A DNA stretch of 64,000 bases from Palleronia sp. THAF1 (GTDB lineage: Bacteria; Pseudomonadota; Alphaproteobacteria; Rhodobacterales; Rhodobacteraceae). The notes beneath the pieces are model-generated. The model made no database searches. It saw only the letters and a list, made by a program, of their open reading frames with translations, and was not told the origin of the DNA. The stretch spans positions 3,081,001 to 3,145,000 of the forward strand of contig NZ_CP045420.1 in assembly GCF_009363795.1 (NCBI RefSeq), written 5' to 3'. A program made the position numbers and the translations under genes. Of the stretch, positions 27,550 through 36,900 are shown one piece after another; positions within the stretch are counted from its first letter, which is position 1, and the number at the start of each line of letters is the position of its first letter.

Positions 27550-28256
27550 GCGACCGCCGCCGCCTGAGCCGCAACCAGCGTGTCGACGCCAGCTTCGGCC
27601 AAGTCCAACAGCCCGTCCATCTGCGTCCGAGAGAACGTCGCGCTTTCGCCGGACATCTGAACCTCGATCAGCTGTTTGCTGCCCATCATCACGAAGTTGC
27701 CGTCTACCCCGGCTTCGCTGTCTTCCGGATAGTCGAGGTCAAGCACCATCTGCCCGGCATACAACCCGCAAGACACTGCGGCGACGTGATCCAGAATCGG
27801 ATCACTGCGCACATCGCCCGCCTTCATCAGCTTGGCCACCGCCAGCTTCAGCGCCACCCAACCGCCGGTAATAGACGCACAGCGCGTCCCGCCGTCGGCT
27901 TGAATGACATCGCAGTCGATAGTGATTTGCCGCTCGCCCAGCGCCTGCATATCCACCCCGGCGCGCAACGAGCGCCCGATCAGACGCTGGATTTCCTGCG
28001 TCCGCCCCGATTGTCCATTCTTCGCCTCGCGCCGCATCCGCGTGTGCGTCGCGCGGGGCAACATCCCGTATTCCGCCGTTACCCAGCCCTTGCCAGACCC
28101 CTTCATCCAGCCCGGCACGCGCTCTTCCAGCGACGCGGTGCACAGCACATGAGTGTCGCCGCAACGGATCAGGCACGACCCTTCGGCATGGCGCGTGACG
28201 TTCGTTTCGATTGAAACCGGACGCAGTTCGCTTAATTGTCTGCCAGAGGGACGCAT
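27546..28256 (-). CDS. rph: Ribonuclease PH
   Basis: A 236-aa phosphorolytic 3'-5' exonuclease that trims tRNA 3' ends. It begins [27 protein letters not shown]; RGxN-like [17 protein letters not shown] and [17 protein letters not shown] are family hallmarks. The start at 28256 matches the family; a longer reading upstream overlaps the divergent hrcA leader and is rejected. It is divergent from hrcA with 67 bp between the starts. Confidence 0.96.
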   Translation of the reverse strand: MRPSGRQLSELRPVSIETNVTRHAEGSCLIRCGDTHVLCTASLEERVPGWMKGSGKGWVTAEYGMLPRATHTRMRREAKNGQSGRTQEIQRLIGRSLRAGVDMQALGERQITIDCDVIQADGGTRCASITGGWVALKLAVAKLMKAGDVRSDPILDHVAAVSCGLYAGQMVLDLDYPEDSEAGVDGNFVMMGSKQLIEVQMSGESATFSRTQMDGLLDLAEAGVDTLVAAQAAAVA

Positions 28257-28323
28257 GAGTATTCTCCTGTGTTTCCTCGCCCTGATATGCCCCCCAAGAA
28301 GCGCGGCGCAACCCCGGGACCCT

Positions 28324-29391
28324 ATGCCAGACACGCCAGACCGCCAGACCCTGATGGCAGAGATGAACGACCGCACCAAAGAGGTGTTTCGCCGCGTCGT
28401 CGAAGGCTATCTTCAATCGGGCGAGCCCATGGGCAGCCGCACCCTCACGCGTGAGATGTCGGAAAAGGTTTCTGCCGCCACGATCCGCAACGTGATGTCG
28501 GATCTCGAACTGATGGGTCTACTGGGATCGCCCCATATCAGCGCCGGGCGGGTGCCAACCCAGATGGGCCTGCGTATGTTCGTGGATGGCCTCCTCGAAG
28601 TCGGCGATTTGGGTGAGGATGATCGTGCGAAGATCGACGAGACACTGGGCTCGAACGAGCGTGACGTTGGCACTTTGCTCGATCGTGTCGGCTCGGCACT
28701 GTCCGGCGTCACATCGGGCGCCAGCCTCGTCCTGGCTCCCAAACACGAAGCGCCCATTCGTCACATCGATTTCGTCAGTCTCGCGCCCGACCGCGCCCTT
28801 GTCGTCCTCGTCTTCGCCGATGGCCACGTTGAAAACCGCGTCTTCGCGCCACCCCCCGGGCAGACGCCATCGTCCATGCGCGAGGCCGCGAACTTCCTGA
28901 ACGCAATGGCCGAGGGGAAAACGCTGTCCGAGCTGCGCGCCCGTATCGGCCACGAAATCGCGTCCCATCGCCGGGATCTCGACACCTTGGCGCAGGTGAT
29001 GATCGACGCAGGGCTTGCCCAGTGGGAGCACGAGGGCGAGCCCTATGAGCGTCTCATCGTCCGGGGCCGCGCCAACCTTCTGGGCGCGGACGAGGCCGAT
29101 CTGGAACGCATCCGTACGCTCTTCGATGATCTGGAGCGCAAGCGCGATATCGCAGAGTTTTTGGAATTGGCCGAAGACGGGCAGGGGGTGCGTATTTTCA
29201 TCGGCTCGGAGAACAAGCTTTTCTCACTTTCGGGTTCCTCTCTGGTCGTCTCTCCTTATATGAACGCTGACCGTAAGATCATTGGGGCGGTGGGCGTGAT
29301 CGGACCCACCCGCCTGAATTACGGACGCATCGTGCCGATCGTGGATTACACGGCCCAGCTGGTGGGACGCCTGCTGTCTGGCCGCAGCTGA
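28324..29391 (+). CDS. hrcA: HrcA, heat-inducible transcription repressor
   Basis: A 355-aa repressor that binds CIRCE elements upstream of chaperone operons. The winged-helix part reads [25 protein letters not shown] and [14 protein letters not shown], and the C-terminus ends [20 protein letters not shown]. The start at 28324 gives family length. No TTAGCACTC CIRCE half site was seen in the upstream gap. grpE follows after 17 bp. Confidence 0.95.
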   Translation: MPDTPDRQTLMAEMNDRTKEVFRRVVEGYLQSGEPMGSRTLTREMSEKVSAATIRNVMSDLELMGLLGSPHISAGRVPTQMGLRMFVDGLLEVGDLGEDDRAKIDETLGSNERDVGTLLDRVGSALSGVTSGASLVLAPKHEAPIRHIDFVSLAPDRALVVLVFADGHVENRVFAPPPGQTPSSMREAANFLNAMAEGKTLSELRARIGHEIASHRRDLDTLAQVMIDAGLAQWEHEGEPYERLIVRGRANLLGADEADLERIRTLFDDLERKRDIAEFLELAEDGQGVRIFIGSENKLFSLSGSSLVVSPYMNADRKIIGAVGVIGPTRLNYGRIVPIVDYTAQLVGRLLSGRS

Positions 29392-29408
29392 ATAGAATAC
29401 GAGGCATC

Positions 29409-30071
29409 ATGTCTGACGAAAACGAACGCGACATCCAGGCCGCCATCGATGAGATGCTGAAAGGCGAAGACGACGCCGGCGTGTCGGCCGCCGACAAGGT
29501 CAAACGCAAGTCCGCGCCCCGTACCGGGGACGAGGAATTCGACTTGGATGCGCTCGCCAACGGGGACGACATCCCCGAAATCGGCGAAACCGATGGCATC
29601 GCCGCTGAAGTCGAGCAACTCCGGGCCGAGAACAACGAGCTGAAGGACCGCTTCGTGCGGGCCCTTGCCGACGCCGAAAACTCCCGCAAGCGTGCGGACC
29701 GCGAACGGCGCGAGGCAGAGAACTACGGCGGCTCGAAGATGGCGCGCGACATGCTGCCCGTCTACGACAACCTCCAGCGCGCGATGGAAGCGATCCCGGA
29801 AGAGAACCGCGAAGCCAACGCCTCCTTGATCGAAGGTATGGAATTGACCCTGCGCGAATTGCAGAACGTCTTTTCCAAGCACGGCGTCGAAGTCGTGGCA
29901 CCCCAGGTCGGCGACCGCTTCGATCCAAAGATTCATGAGGCGATGTTCGAAGCGCCGGTTCCGAACACCGTCAAAGGTGACATCATTCAGGTGATGACCG
30001 TCGGCTTCATGATCCACGATCGTCTGTTGCGTGCCGCACAGGTCGGTGTCAGCGCCACGCCCAAGGCATGA
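29409..30071 (+). CDS. grpE: GrpE, nucleotide exchange factor
   Basis: A 220-aa co-chaperone that exchanges ADP on DnaK. An acidic N-terminal segment is followed by a long coiled coil (about residues 64-110, EVEQLRAENNELKDRFVRALADAEN) and a C-terminal beta domain (HGVEVVAPQVGDRFDPKIHEA). dnaK and dnaJ are not in the window. The stop overlaps the next gene's ATG (ATGA). Confidence 0.95.
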   Translation: MSDENERDIQAAIDEMLKGEDDAGVSAADKVKRKSAPRTGDEEFDLDALANGDDIPEIGETDGIAAEVEQLRAENNELKDRFVRALADAENSRKRADRERREAENYGGSKMARDMLPVYDNLQRAMEAIPEENREANASLIEGMELTLRELQNVFSKHGVEVVAPQVGDRFDPKIHEAMFEAPVPNTVKGDIIQVMTVGFMIHDRLLRAAQVGVSATPKA

Positions 30072-31234
30072 AGCTCGCCGCCAGCCTGTCGCGTCTGGGC
30101 ACCGAGAGCGCGTTCCAAGTCCTCGCTCGTGCCGGGGAACTGGCCGCGCAGGGACAGGACATTATCAACCTTGGCATCGGCCAGCCCGATTTCCGCACGC
30201 CCGAACACATCGTACAGGCCGGGATCAAGGCCCTCCAAGATGGCGCGCATGGCTACACGCCCGCCAACGGACTGCCCGCCCTGCGCGAAGCCGTCGCCGC
30301 CGACCTGCACCGCCGCCACGGCGCCACGGTCAGCCCCGACAATGTGATCGTCCAACCCGGCGGCAAGCCCACAATGTTCTTCGCGGTCATGGCCTTCGGC
30401 GAACCGGGGGCCGAGATCATGTATCCCAACCCCGGCTTCCCGATCTACGAGTCAGTCATCAACTATACCGGCGCGACGCCCGTTCCCATTGCTCTGTCCG
30501 AAGATCAGGGGTTCGCCTTCGACGCCGAGATGGTGCTGGGCCAGATCACCGACCGCACGCGCTTGATCATCATCAACTCCCCCGCCAACCCCACCGGCGG
30601 CGTCACCCCGAAAGAGCAGATAGACAAGCTGGTCGCTGGCCTCGAAGCCCACCCCCACGTCGCGCTGCTGTCGGACGAAATCTACTCTCAGATGCTCTAC
30701 GACGGGCGCGAACATGTCTCGTTGCTGAACTATCCCAGCATACGCGACCGCCTGATCGTCCTAGACGGCTGGTCCAAGACCTACGCGATGACCGGCTGGC
30801 GTCTCGGCTTCGCCGTATGGCCCGATAAGCTGGTCGAGCCCATCACCCGCCTTTGCGTCAACGACCACTCTTGCGTCAACGCCGCGACCCAGCATGCCGG
30901 CATCGCCGCGCTCACCGGTCCGCAGGATGAGGTGCGCGACATGGTTGCCCAGTTCGACACCCGCCGCCGCTATATCGTGAAGGCCCTGAACGACCTGCCC
31001 GGCGTGCGCTGCGCCGACGCGGGCGGCGCCTTTTATGCCTTTCCGAACATCGAAGGCACTGGCATGGACAGCCGCACAGCGCAGGATCGCTTCCTGACTG
31101 AAGCGGGTGTTGCGACAGTCTCAGGCACCAGCTTCGGCGCGATGGGCGAAGGGTTCGTGCGGTTTTCCTACGCCAACAGTCTGGAACGTATCGAAGAAGC
31201 CATCGGCCGGATCGATAAACTCCTGGCGGGGTAG
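30068..31234 (+). CDS. Class I PLP-dependent aminotransferase
   Basis: A 388-aa fold-type I aminotransferase. INLGIGQPDF, SPANPTGG, and GWSKTYAMTGWRLGF with the PLP-binding Lys (in SKT) are clear. It belongs to the aspartate/aromatic aminotransferase branch, but the substrate cannot be fixed from sequence. Unusually, it is translationally coupled to grpE, which suggests co-expression with the stress genes. Confidence 0.9.
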   Translation: MKLAASLSRLGTESAFQVLARAGELAAQGQDIINLGIGQPDFRTPEHIVQAGIKALQDGAHGYTPANGLPALREAVAADLHRRHGATVSPDNVIVQPGGKPTMFFAVMAFGEPGAEIMYPNPGFPIYESVINYTGATPVPIALSEDQGFAFDAEMVLGQITDRTRLIIINSPANPTGGVTPKEQIDKLVAGLEAHPHVALLSDEIYSQMLYDGREHVSLLNYPSIRDRLIVLDGWSKTYAMTGWRLGFAVWPDKLVEPITRLCVNDHSCVNAATQHAGIAALTGPQDEVRDMVAQFDTRRRYIVKALNDLPGVRCADAGGAFYAFPNIEGTGMDSRTAQDRFLTEAGVATVSGTSFGAMGEGFVRFSYANSLERIEEAIGRIDKLLAG

Positions 31235-31267
31235 GGGGCGCTGCCCCCGCGCGTTCCGCGCTCCCCC
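31234..31267. repeat. GC-rich double hairpin downstream of the aminotransferase
   Basis: Starting at the stop codon, GGGGGC-GCT-GCCCCC (31234-31248) is followed by GCGCG-TTC-CGCGC (31249-31261) and CCCCC. The first G run can pair with either C run. From memory, similar GGGGCGCTGCCCCC...CCCCGAGGTAT words are common after genes in Rhodobacteraceae, so it may be one copy of a dispersed repeat acting as a 3' barrier. There is no T run. It separates this gene from convergent mutS. Confidence 0.55.
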
Positions 31268-31290
31268 GAGGTATTGTCGGAACGGTGAAG

Positions 31291-33912
31291 CTAGGTCGGC
31301 TTCACCAACCCCTTTAGCTCATACACCAGTTCCAAAGCGGCCTTCGGTGTCAACTCGTCGGGATGCAGCTCCGCCAAACGTGCTTCCACATCGGACCTCT
31401 TTGCTTTCGCAGGGGATGTCGGCGCGGCAGAGAACAGTGGCAGGTCGTCCACCAGCGTTGCGCGCTTGCCCTCCGCCTCGCCCTTTTCCAACGCGGCCAG
31501 TACGACCTCTGCCCGCGCGACCACGGCCCCCGGCAACCCTGCCAGCTTCGCCACTTGGACGCCGTAGCTGCGATCCGCCGATCCCTTGCGCACCTCATGC
31601 AGGAAGATGACCTCACCTTCCCACTCCTTGACCGTCACCGTCGCATTGCGCACGCCATCGAGTTTTTCGGCCAGCCGCGTCAACTCGTGGTAATGGGTGG
31701 CGAACAAGGCGCGGCAGCGGTTCACGTCGTGCAGATGCTCCAGCGTGGCCCAAGCGATCGACAAGCCGTCATAGGTCGCCGTACCGCGCCCGATTTCGTC
31801 CAAAATCACCAACGCCGCATCGTCCGCCTGGTTCAGGATCGCCGCCGTTTCGACCATCTCGACCATGAAGGTCGACCGCCCCCGCGCCAGATCATCCGCC
31901 GCGCCCACGCGGCTGAACAACTGGCTGACGACCCCGATGGTCGCCGCATCCGCAGGAACGAAAGCCCCCATCTGCGCCAGCAATGCAATCACGGCGTTCT
32001 GGCGCAGGAATGTGGACTTACCGGCCATGTTCGGCCCCGTCAGCAACCAACACGCGGCCCCGCTACCGTCGGACAGGTCGCAATCGTTGGGGATGAACGC
32101 TCCGCCGCCTTGTGCCTTCAATGCACGCTCGACCACTGGATGCCGCCCGCCCGCGATGTCGAACACACGGTTGTCTTCCACCACCGGACGCACCCAGTCT
32201 TCGGCCCGCGCCAGATCGGCCAGCGCGCTCTGCACATCCAGTTCCGCCAAGGCCCGTGCCGCGCGCCCGACATCCGCCGCCGCCTCGACCACCGCCTGCG
32301 ACAGTGAAGCAAACAGCGTCTTCTCGATCTCCAGCGCCCGCGATCCTGCGTTGAGAATCTTCGTCTCCAGCTCGCTCAATTCGATCGTCGTAAAGCGCAC
32401 GGCACTGGCTGTCGTCTGCCGGTGAATGAACCGGTCCAGCCCATGCATCTTGTCGGCGTGGGTCGCCGTCACTTCGATGAAGTAGCCCAGCACGTTGTTG
32501 TGCTTCACCTTCAGTGCGCTGATGCCGGTTTCTTCCGCGAACTGCGCCTGCATCGCTGCGATCACGCCGCGTCCCTCGTCCCGAAGCTTGCGCGCCTCGT
32601 CCAGATCGGTGTCGTACCCCGGGGCAATGAACCCCCCGTCGCGCACCAGCAAAGGCGGTTCGGCCACCAGAGCGGCATCCAGCATCTCGATCAGCGCGTC
32701 ATGGTCACGACAACCTTCCAAAGCGTCGGCCAGCAGGTCGGGCAAGTCACCGCGCATCCCGTCCGCAATCTCCGCCGCCCGGCTCAGCCCATCGCGGATC
32801 GCTGTCAGATCGCGCGGACCGCCTCGCTCCAGCGCCAGCCGAGACAGCGCGCGGTCCATATCCGGCACCCGGCCCAACGCTGTCCGCAGGTCTGCACAAG
32901 CGCGCCAGTCATCGTGAAACCAAGCCACCGCCGACTGCCGCGCGCGGATCGTGCCCAAATCGCGGGATGGGGCTGTCAGCCGTCGTTCCAATAACCGACC
33001 GCCCGGTGCAGTCACGGTCCGATCCACCGCCCACAAAAGCGATCCCGTGCGTCCACCCGACAGCGCGTGTGTGAGTTCCAGATTGCGGCGCGTCGCGGCG
33101 TCGATCTGCATGACGGCGCTTGGTTCTTCGCGCACCGGGGGGCGCAGCAGGGGCAGCTTCCCCTTCTGCGTGATTTCCAGATAGTCGACCAGCGCGGCCA
33201 TTGCCGACACCTCGGCCCGTGCAAAGGATCCGAACGCGTCCAGCGACCCCACCTTCCAGGTCGCACACAACCGTGCCTCTCCGGTGGTCGAATCGAATGA
33301 TCCGCGCGACAGGGCCGTCGTTGCCGCGCCCATGTCGGTCACCAAGGGGGCCAGTTCACCCTCGACCGTTTCGCTCAGCAAAACCTCACGTGCCGCCAGC
33401 CGAGCGAGTTCCGGGCCAAGTCGGACTCGCGTGCAGGGGGTCACGCGCATCTCACCGGTAGAAATGTCGACCCACGCCAGCGCCCCCTCACCGCGCACAT
33501 CCGCCCAGGCCGCCAGATAATTGTGCCGGCGTGCGTCGAGTAGGGATTCTTCGGTCAACGTGCCTGGCGTCACCAGCCGCACGACGCCGCGTTTCACGAC
33601 CGACTTCGCGCCGCGTTTCTTGGCTTCTGCCGGATCTTCCAGCTGCTCGCAGACCGCGACGCGAAAGCCCTTGCGGATCAGCGTCAGCAGGTAGCCCTCT
33701 GCCGAGTGCACAGGCACGCCGCACATGGCGATATCCTCGCCCAGATGCTTGCCGCGTTTGGTCAGCGCGATATCAAGCGCCGCCGCTGCGGCGACCGCGT
33801 CATCGAAGAACAGCTCGTAAAAGTCGCCCATGCGATAGAACAGCAGCGCATCGGGGTGATCCCTCTTGATCCCCAGGTACTGCGCCATCATCGGCGTTGG
33901 TTGATCGGTCAC
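31291..33912 (-). CDS. mutS: MutS, DNA mismatch repair protein
   Basis: An 873-aa mismatch recognition ATPase. The N-terminal mismatch wedge GDFYELF is near residues 28-34, Walker A is TGPNMAGKSTFLRQ, and Walker B ALVILDEIGRGTATYDGLSIAW. The C-terminal helix-turn-helix ends LKGLVKPT. The start is GTG; AGGGGG lies about 10 nt upstream. An in-frame ATG seven codons later is an alternative. Confidence 0.97.
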   Translation of the reverse strand: MTDQPTPMMAQYLGIKRDHPDALLFYRMGDFYELFFDDAVAAAAALDIALTKRGKHLGEDIAMCGVPVHSAEGYLLTLIRKGFRVAVCEQLEDPAEAKKRGAKSVVKRGVVRLVTPGTLTEESLLDARRHNYLAAWADVRGEGALAWVDISTGEMRVTPCTRVRLGPELARLAAREVLLSETVEGELAPLVTDMGAATTALSRGSFDSTTGEARLCATWKVGSLDAFGSFARAEVSAMAALVDYLEITQKGKLPLLRPPVREEPSAVMQIDAATRRNLELTHALSGGRTGSLLWAVDRTVTAPGGRLLERRLTAPSRDLGTIRARQSAVAWFHDDWRACADLRTALGRVPDMDRALSRLALERGGPRDLTAIRDGLSRAAEIADGMRGDLPDLLADALEGCRDHDALIEMLDAALVAEPPLLVRDGGFIAPGYDTDLDEARKLRDEGRGVIAAMQAQFAEETGISALKVKHNNVLGYFIEVTATHADKMHGLDRFIHRQTTASAVRFTTIELSELETKILNAGSRALEIEKTLFASLSQAVVEAAADVGRAARALAELDVQSALADLARAEDWVRPVVEDNRVFDIAGGRHPVVERALKAQGGGAFIPNDCDLSDGSGAACWLLTGPNMAGKSTFLRQNAVIALLAQMGAFVPADAATIGVVSQLFSRVGAADDLARGRSTFMVEMVETAAILNQADDAALVILDEIGRGTATYDGLSIAWATLEHLHDVNRCRALFATHYHELTRLAEKLDGVRNATVTVKEWEGEVIFLHEVRKGSADRSYGVQVAKLAGLPGAVVARAEVVLAALEKGEAEGKRATLVDDLPLFSAAPTSPAKAKRSDVEARLAELHPDELTPKAALELVYELKGLVKPT

Positions 33913-33969
33913 GCAGCAGCCCCCTGTCCCTGTCGGGACGGTCTAACGCAGGCGCGGAATGGGGTGAAG

Positions 33970-34494
33970 TCAGGCCGCGTCGATGGCCGTCATCAGCATC
34001 TTGCGCGCTTCTTCCGCATTGCCGCGACCCACCAGCTTGAAGGGCCGCTCGATCATGTCGTTGTAGGTTTCAAAGAACTGCTCGATGTCCCACGCAAACC
34101 CGGACCGCAGTTGTTCCAGCTCGGTGATGTCGGAAAAAACTCGGCTCATCGTGGCGACGGCGACAACACGGTCGTTTCGCGTCATCTCTCCGCCCTCGTC
34201 GTTTTCCATCTTCAGCACGCCGATCAGCCGCGCTTGGATCAGGGACCGCGCCGGCACCTCTCCGGCAGTCAGCAGTACGATATCAAGCGCGTCTCCGTCC
34301 GGCGCGATGGTGTTGGGAACGAACCCGAACGAGCAGGGGAACGTCACGCCCTCGGGCATTTCGATCGCAATGCGCACAAGGCCGTGGTCGTCGATATCGT
34401 ATTTGTGCCGCGATCCTTTTGGCGTCTCAACAAAGACGTTCACGGTGTCATCGTCGTTCCGGGGCGAGACGTCTTTCAGGTCGAGCATGGCCAT
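33970..34494 (-). CDS. Divergent inorganic pyrophosphatase family protein
   Basis: A 174-aa protein with the family I pyrophosphatase layout: FVETPKGSRHKYDID, FPCSFGFVPNTIAPDGDALDIVLL with the DxDxxD metal motif, and AVATMSRVFSDI. Several usual active-site positions appear changed: the Tyr of the NYG motif is Phe (CSFGF), the DxK pair before the AVP strand reads NDR, and the Tyr-Lys near the C-terminus is Tyr-Asn. It may be an active variant or a paralogue. AGGAGG is 7 nt before the ATG. It is divergent from the malic enzyme gene. Confidence 0.75.
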   Translation of the reverse strand: MAMLDLKDVSPRNDDDTVNVFVETPKGSRHKYDIDDHGLVRIAIEMPEGVTFPCSFGFVPNTIAPDGDALDIVLLTAGEVPARSLIQARLIGVLKMENDEGGEMTRNDRVVAVATMSRVFSDITELEQLRSGFAWDIEQFFETYNDMIERPFKLVGRGNAEEARKMLMTAIDAA

Positions 34495-34507
34495 GTGTGG
34501 TCCTCCT

Positions 34508-34567
34508 GAAAACTTAAGCGCCCATGCCGCGTGGCGTTCCCTGCAAAGTTTTCACTGGTGCGCTTAA
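34508..34567. promoter_or_regulatory. Interlaced inverted repeats in the malic enzyme leader
   Basis: GAAAACTT (34508-34515) pairs with AAGTTTTC (34546-34553), and TTAAGCGC (34514-34521) with GCGCTTAA (34560-34567); adjacent CCA/TGG extends the second stem by 3 bp past a one-base bulge. The two stems interlock and share two bases, so they are alternative folds or a pseudoknot. Located between the divergent pyrophosphatase and malic enzyme starts. Confidence 0.5.
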
Positions 34568-34609
34568 AAGCCTCATGCGACCAAGAACATCCGCAACATG
34601 GAGGGGACG

Positions 34610-36862
34610 ATGGCCAAGAAATTTACCGATGAAGAGGCGCTACTGTTCCACATGCACCCGCGCCCCGGCAAGTTCGACATCGCCGCTTCCGTCCCGATGG
34701 CCACGCAACGCGATTTGTCTTTGGCTTATTCCCCCGGTGTCGCGGTGCCCTGCGAGCGCATCCACGCCGATCCGGGACAGGCCTACGATTATACGAACAA
34801 GGGTAACTTGGTCGCCGTGATCTCCAACGGCACGGCGGTTCTGGGCCTTGGCAATCTTGGCGCGCTGGCCTCGAAGCCGGTGATGGAGGGCAAATCGGTC
34901 CTGTTCAAACGTTTCGCCGACGTGAACTCGATAGACATCGAATTGGATACCGAAGACCCCGATGCCTTTTGCGCTGCCGTGAAACTGATGGGGCCGACCT
35001 TTGGCGGCATCAATCTTGAGGACATCAAGGCGCCCGAGTGCTTCATCATCGAGCAGCGTTTGAAGGAAGAGATGGATATTCCCGTCTTCCACGACGACCA
35101 GCACGGCACGGCGGTGATATGCGCGGCGGGTTTGATCAACGCATTGCATATCTCCGGCAAGAAGATCGAAGACGTGCGCATCGTCCTGAACGGTGCAGGC
35201 GCAGCCGGAATCGCCTGTCTTGAACTCCTCAAGGCCATGGGCGCGCGGCACGACAATTGCATCATGTGCGACACCAAGGGTGTGATCTATCAAGGCCGCA
35301 CAGAGGGCATGAACCAGTGGAAATCTGCCCATGCCGCCGCCACCGACAGCCGCACGCTGGCCGAGGCCATAGACGGCGCGGACGTTTTCCTGGGCCTCAG
35401 CGTCAAGGGGGCGGTAACGGCGGACATGGTGCGTTCGATGGCCAAGGACGCCGTGATCTTCGCCATGGCCAATCCTGACCCCGAGGTAACGCCGGAAGAG
35501 GTGCACGCGGTGCGTGAGGATGTGATCGTGGCCACAGGCCGGTCCGATTACCCCAACCAGGTCAACAACGTCTTGGGCTTTCCCTACCTATTCCGTGGTG
35601 CGCTCGACATTCACGCCCGCGCCATCAACGACGAGATGAAGATCGCCTGCGCCGAGGCGCTGGCGGCATTGGCCCGTGAAGACGTCCCGGACGAGGTCGC
35701 GCTGGCCTACGGTCAGAACCTGAAGTTCGGACGCGACTACATCATCCCGACCCCCTTCGATCCCCGCCTGATTTGGCGCATTCCGCCCGCCGTCGCGCGG
35801 GCGGGTATGGATACCGGCGTTGCCCGGCGGCCCATCGTGGACATGAACGCCTATGAGCAGGCGCTGAAGGCGCGGATGGACCCGACGAGTTCGATCATCC
35901 AGTCGATCTTCGCCCGAGCCCGCGCGCGTCAGGCTCGCATGATCTTCGCGGAAGGCGACGACATTCGCGTGCTGAAAGCCGCCATCACCTACCGGCGTGA
36001 GGGCTTGGGAGAGGCCTTGGTCGTGGGCCGCGAAAGCGATATCGCGGCGAAGCTTGAGGCAGAGGGTCTGCGCGAACAGATGGGCGCGTTCGAGATCGTC
36101 AACGCGGCTTCGACCCCGCATCTCGATACCTACAAGGCGTTCCTTTACGAGCGCCTGCAACGGCGCGGCTACGACCGGACGGATATCCATCGTCTGGCCG
36201 CGCGCGACCGCCACGTCTTCGCGTCGCTGATGCTGGCGCATGGCCATGGCGACGCGATGGTCACGGGTGCCACGCGCAAGTCGGCGCATGTGCTCGATCT
36301 GGTGGGCCACGTCTTCGACACGCGGCCAGAGGACGGGGCAGTGGGCATCACCGCGCTGATCCGCAACAACCGCGTCGTGCTGATCGCCGATACGCTGGTT
36401 CACGAATGGCCCGATGAGCACGATCTGGCCAACATCGCCGCGCGCGGGGCCGATGTGGCGCGCGCGCTGGGCTTGGAGCCTCGGGTCGCTTTCGTCAGCT
36501 TCTCGACCTTCGGCTACCCGGTGTCCGAACGCGCTGCCAAGATGCATCTGGCCCCCGGCGTGCTGGACGCACGCGGGGCGGATTTCGAATACGATGGCGA
36601 GATGACGGTGGATGTGGCGCTGAACGCCGATGCGATGAAACACTACCCGTTTTGCCGCCTGACCGGCCCTGCCAACGTGCTTGTCGTGCCCGCGCGACAC
36701 TCGGCGTCGATCAGCGTGCGGCTGATGGCGGAAATGGGCGGGGCCACGGTGCTGGGGCCGATCCTGACGGGCCTACGCAAGCCGGTGCAGGTTGCGACGA
36801 CCGGTATGGGCGCCAGCGAGATTTTGAACATGGCAGCCATCGCCGCCTGTGACATGGCGTAG
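34610..36862 (+). CDS. maeB: NADP-dependent malic enzyme with phosphotransacetylase-like domain
   Basis: A 750-aa two-domain enzyme converting malate to pyruvate and CO2. Residues 1 to about 430 are the malic enzyme: SLAYSPGVAVPC, VFHDDQHGTAV and LNGAGAAGIACLELL (NADP loop). The rest is a phosphotransacetylase-like domain (IFAEGDDIRVLKAA, VTGATRKSAHVL), usually regulatory. The start at 34610 has GGAGG 5 nt upstream; an ATG 12 bp earlier overlaps that site. Confidence 0.95.
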   Translation: MAKKFTDEEALLFHMHPRPGKFDIAASVPMATQRDLSLAYSPGVAVPCERIHADPGQAYDYTNKGNLVAVISNGTAVLGLGNLGALASKPVMEGKSVLFKRFADVNSIDIELDTEDPDAFCAAVKLMGPTFGGINLEDIKAPECFIIEQRLKEEMDIPVFHDDQHGTAVICAAGLINALHISGKKIEDVRIVLNGAGAAGIACLELLKAMGARHDNCIMCDTKGVIYQGRTEGMNQWKSAHAAATDSRTLAEAIDGADVFLGLSVKGAVTADMVRSMAKDAVIFAMANPDPEVTPEEVHAVREDVIVATGRSDYPNQVNNVLGFPYLFRGALDIHARAINDEMKIACAEALAALAREDVPDEVALAYGQNLKFGRDYIIPTPFDPRLIWRIPPAVARAGMDTGVARRPIVDMNAYEQALKARMDPTSSIIQSIFARARARQARMIFAEGDDIRVLKAAITYRREGLGEALVVGRESDIAAKLEAEGLREQMGAFEIVNAASTPHLDTYKAFLYERLQRRGYDRTDIHRLAARDRHVFASLMLAHGHGDAMVTGATRKSAHVLDLVGHVFDTRPEDGAVGITALIRNNRVVLIADTLVHEWPDEHDLANIAARGADVARALGLEPRVAFVSFSTFGYPVSERAAKMHLAPGVLDARGADFEYDGEMTVDVALNADAMKHYPFCRLTGPANVLVVPARHSASISVRLMAEMGGATVLGPILTGLRKPVQVATTGMGASEILNMAAIAACDMA

Positions 36863-36900
36863 ATGAGTATTTGCGAAAACTAAGAACCGGGGCGCGGCGC

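Noticed and set aside
28324-29391. CIRCE element expected near hrcA
   Set aside because: No TTAGCACTC-N9-GAGTGCTAA or close variant was found in the rph-hrcA gap; absence is recorded rather than a site.
30839-30885. Direct repeat TGCGTCAACG in the aminotransferase gene
   Set aside because: It encodes the ordinary VNDHSCVN stretch of the enzyme and is not a separate element.
25827-35000. Possible inverted GC-skew block right of parB
   Set aside because: Individual stretches look C-rich on the plus strand, but counts by eye are inconsistent (one sampled line balanced, one strongly C-rich), and the gene order is normal; it needs a computed skew curve.
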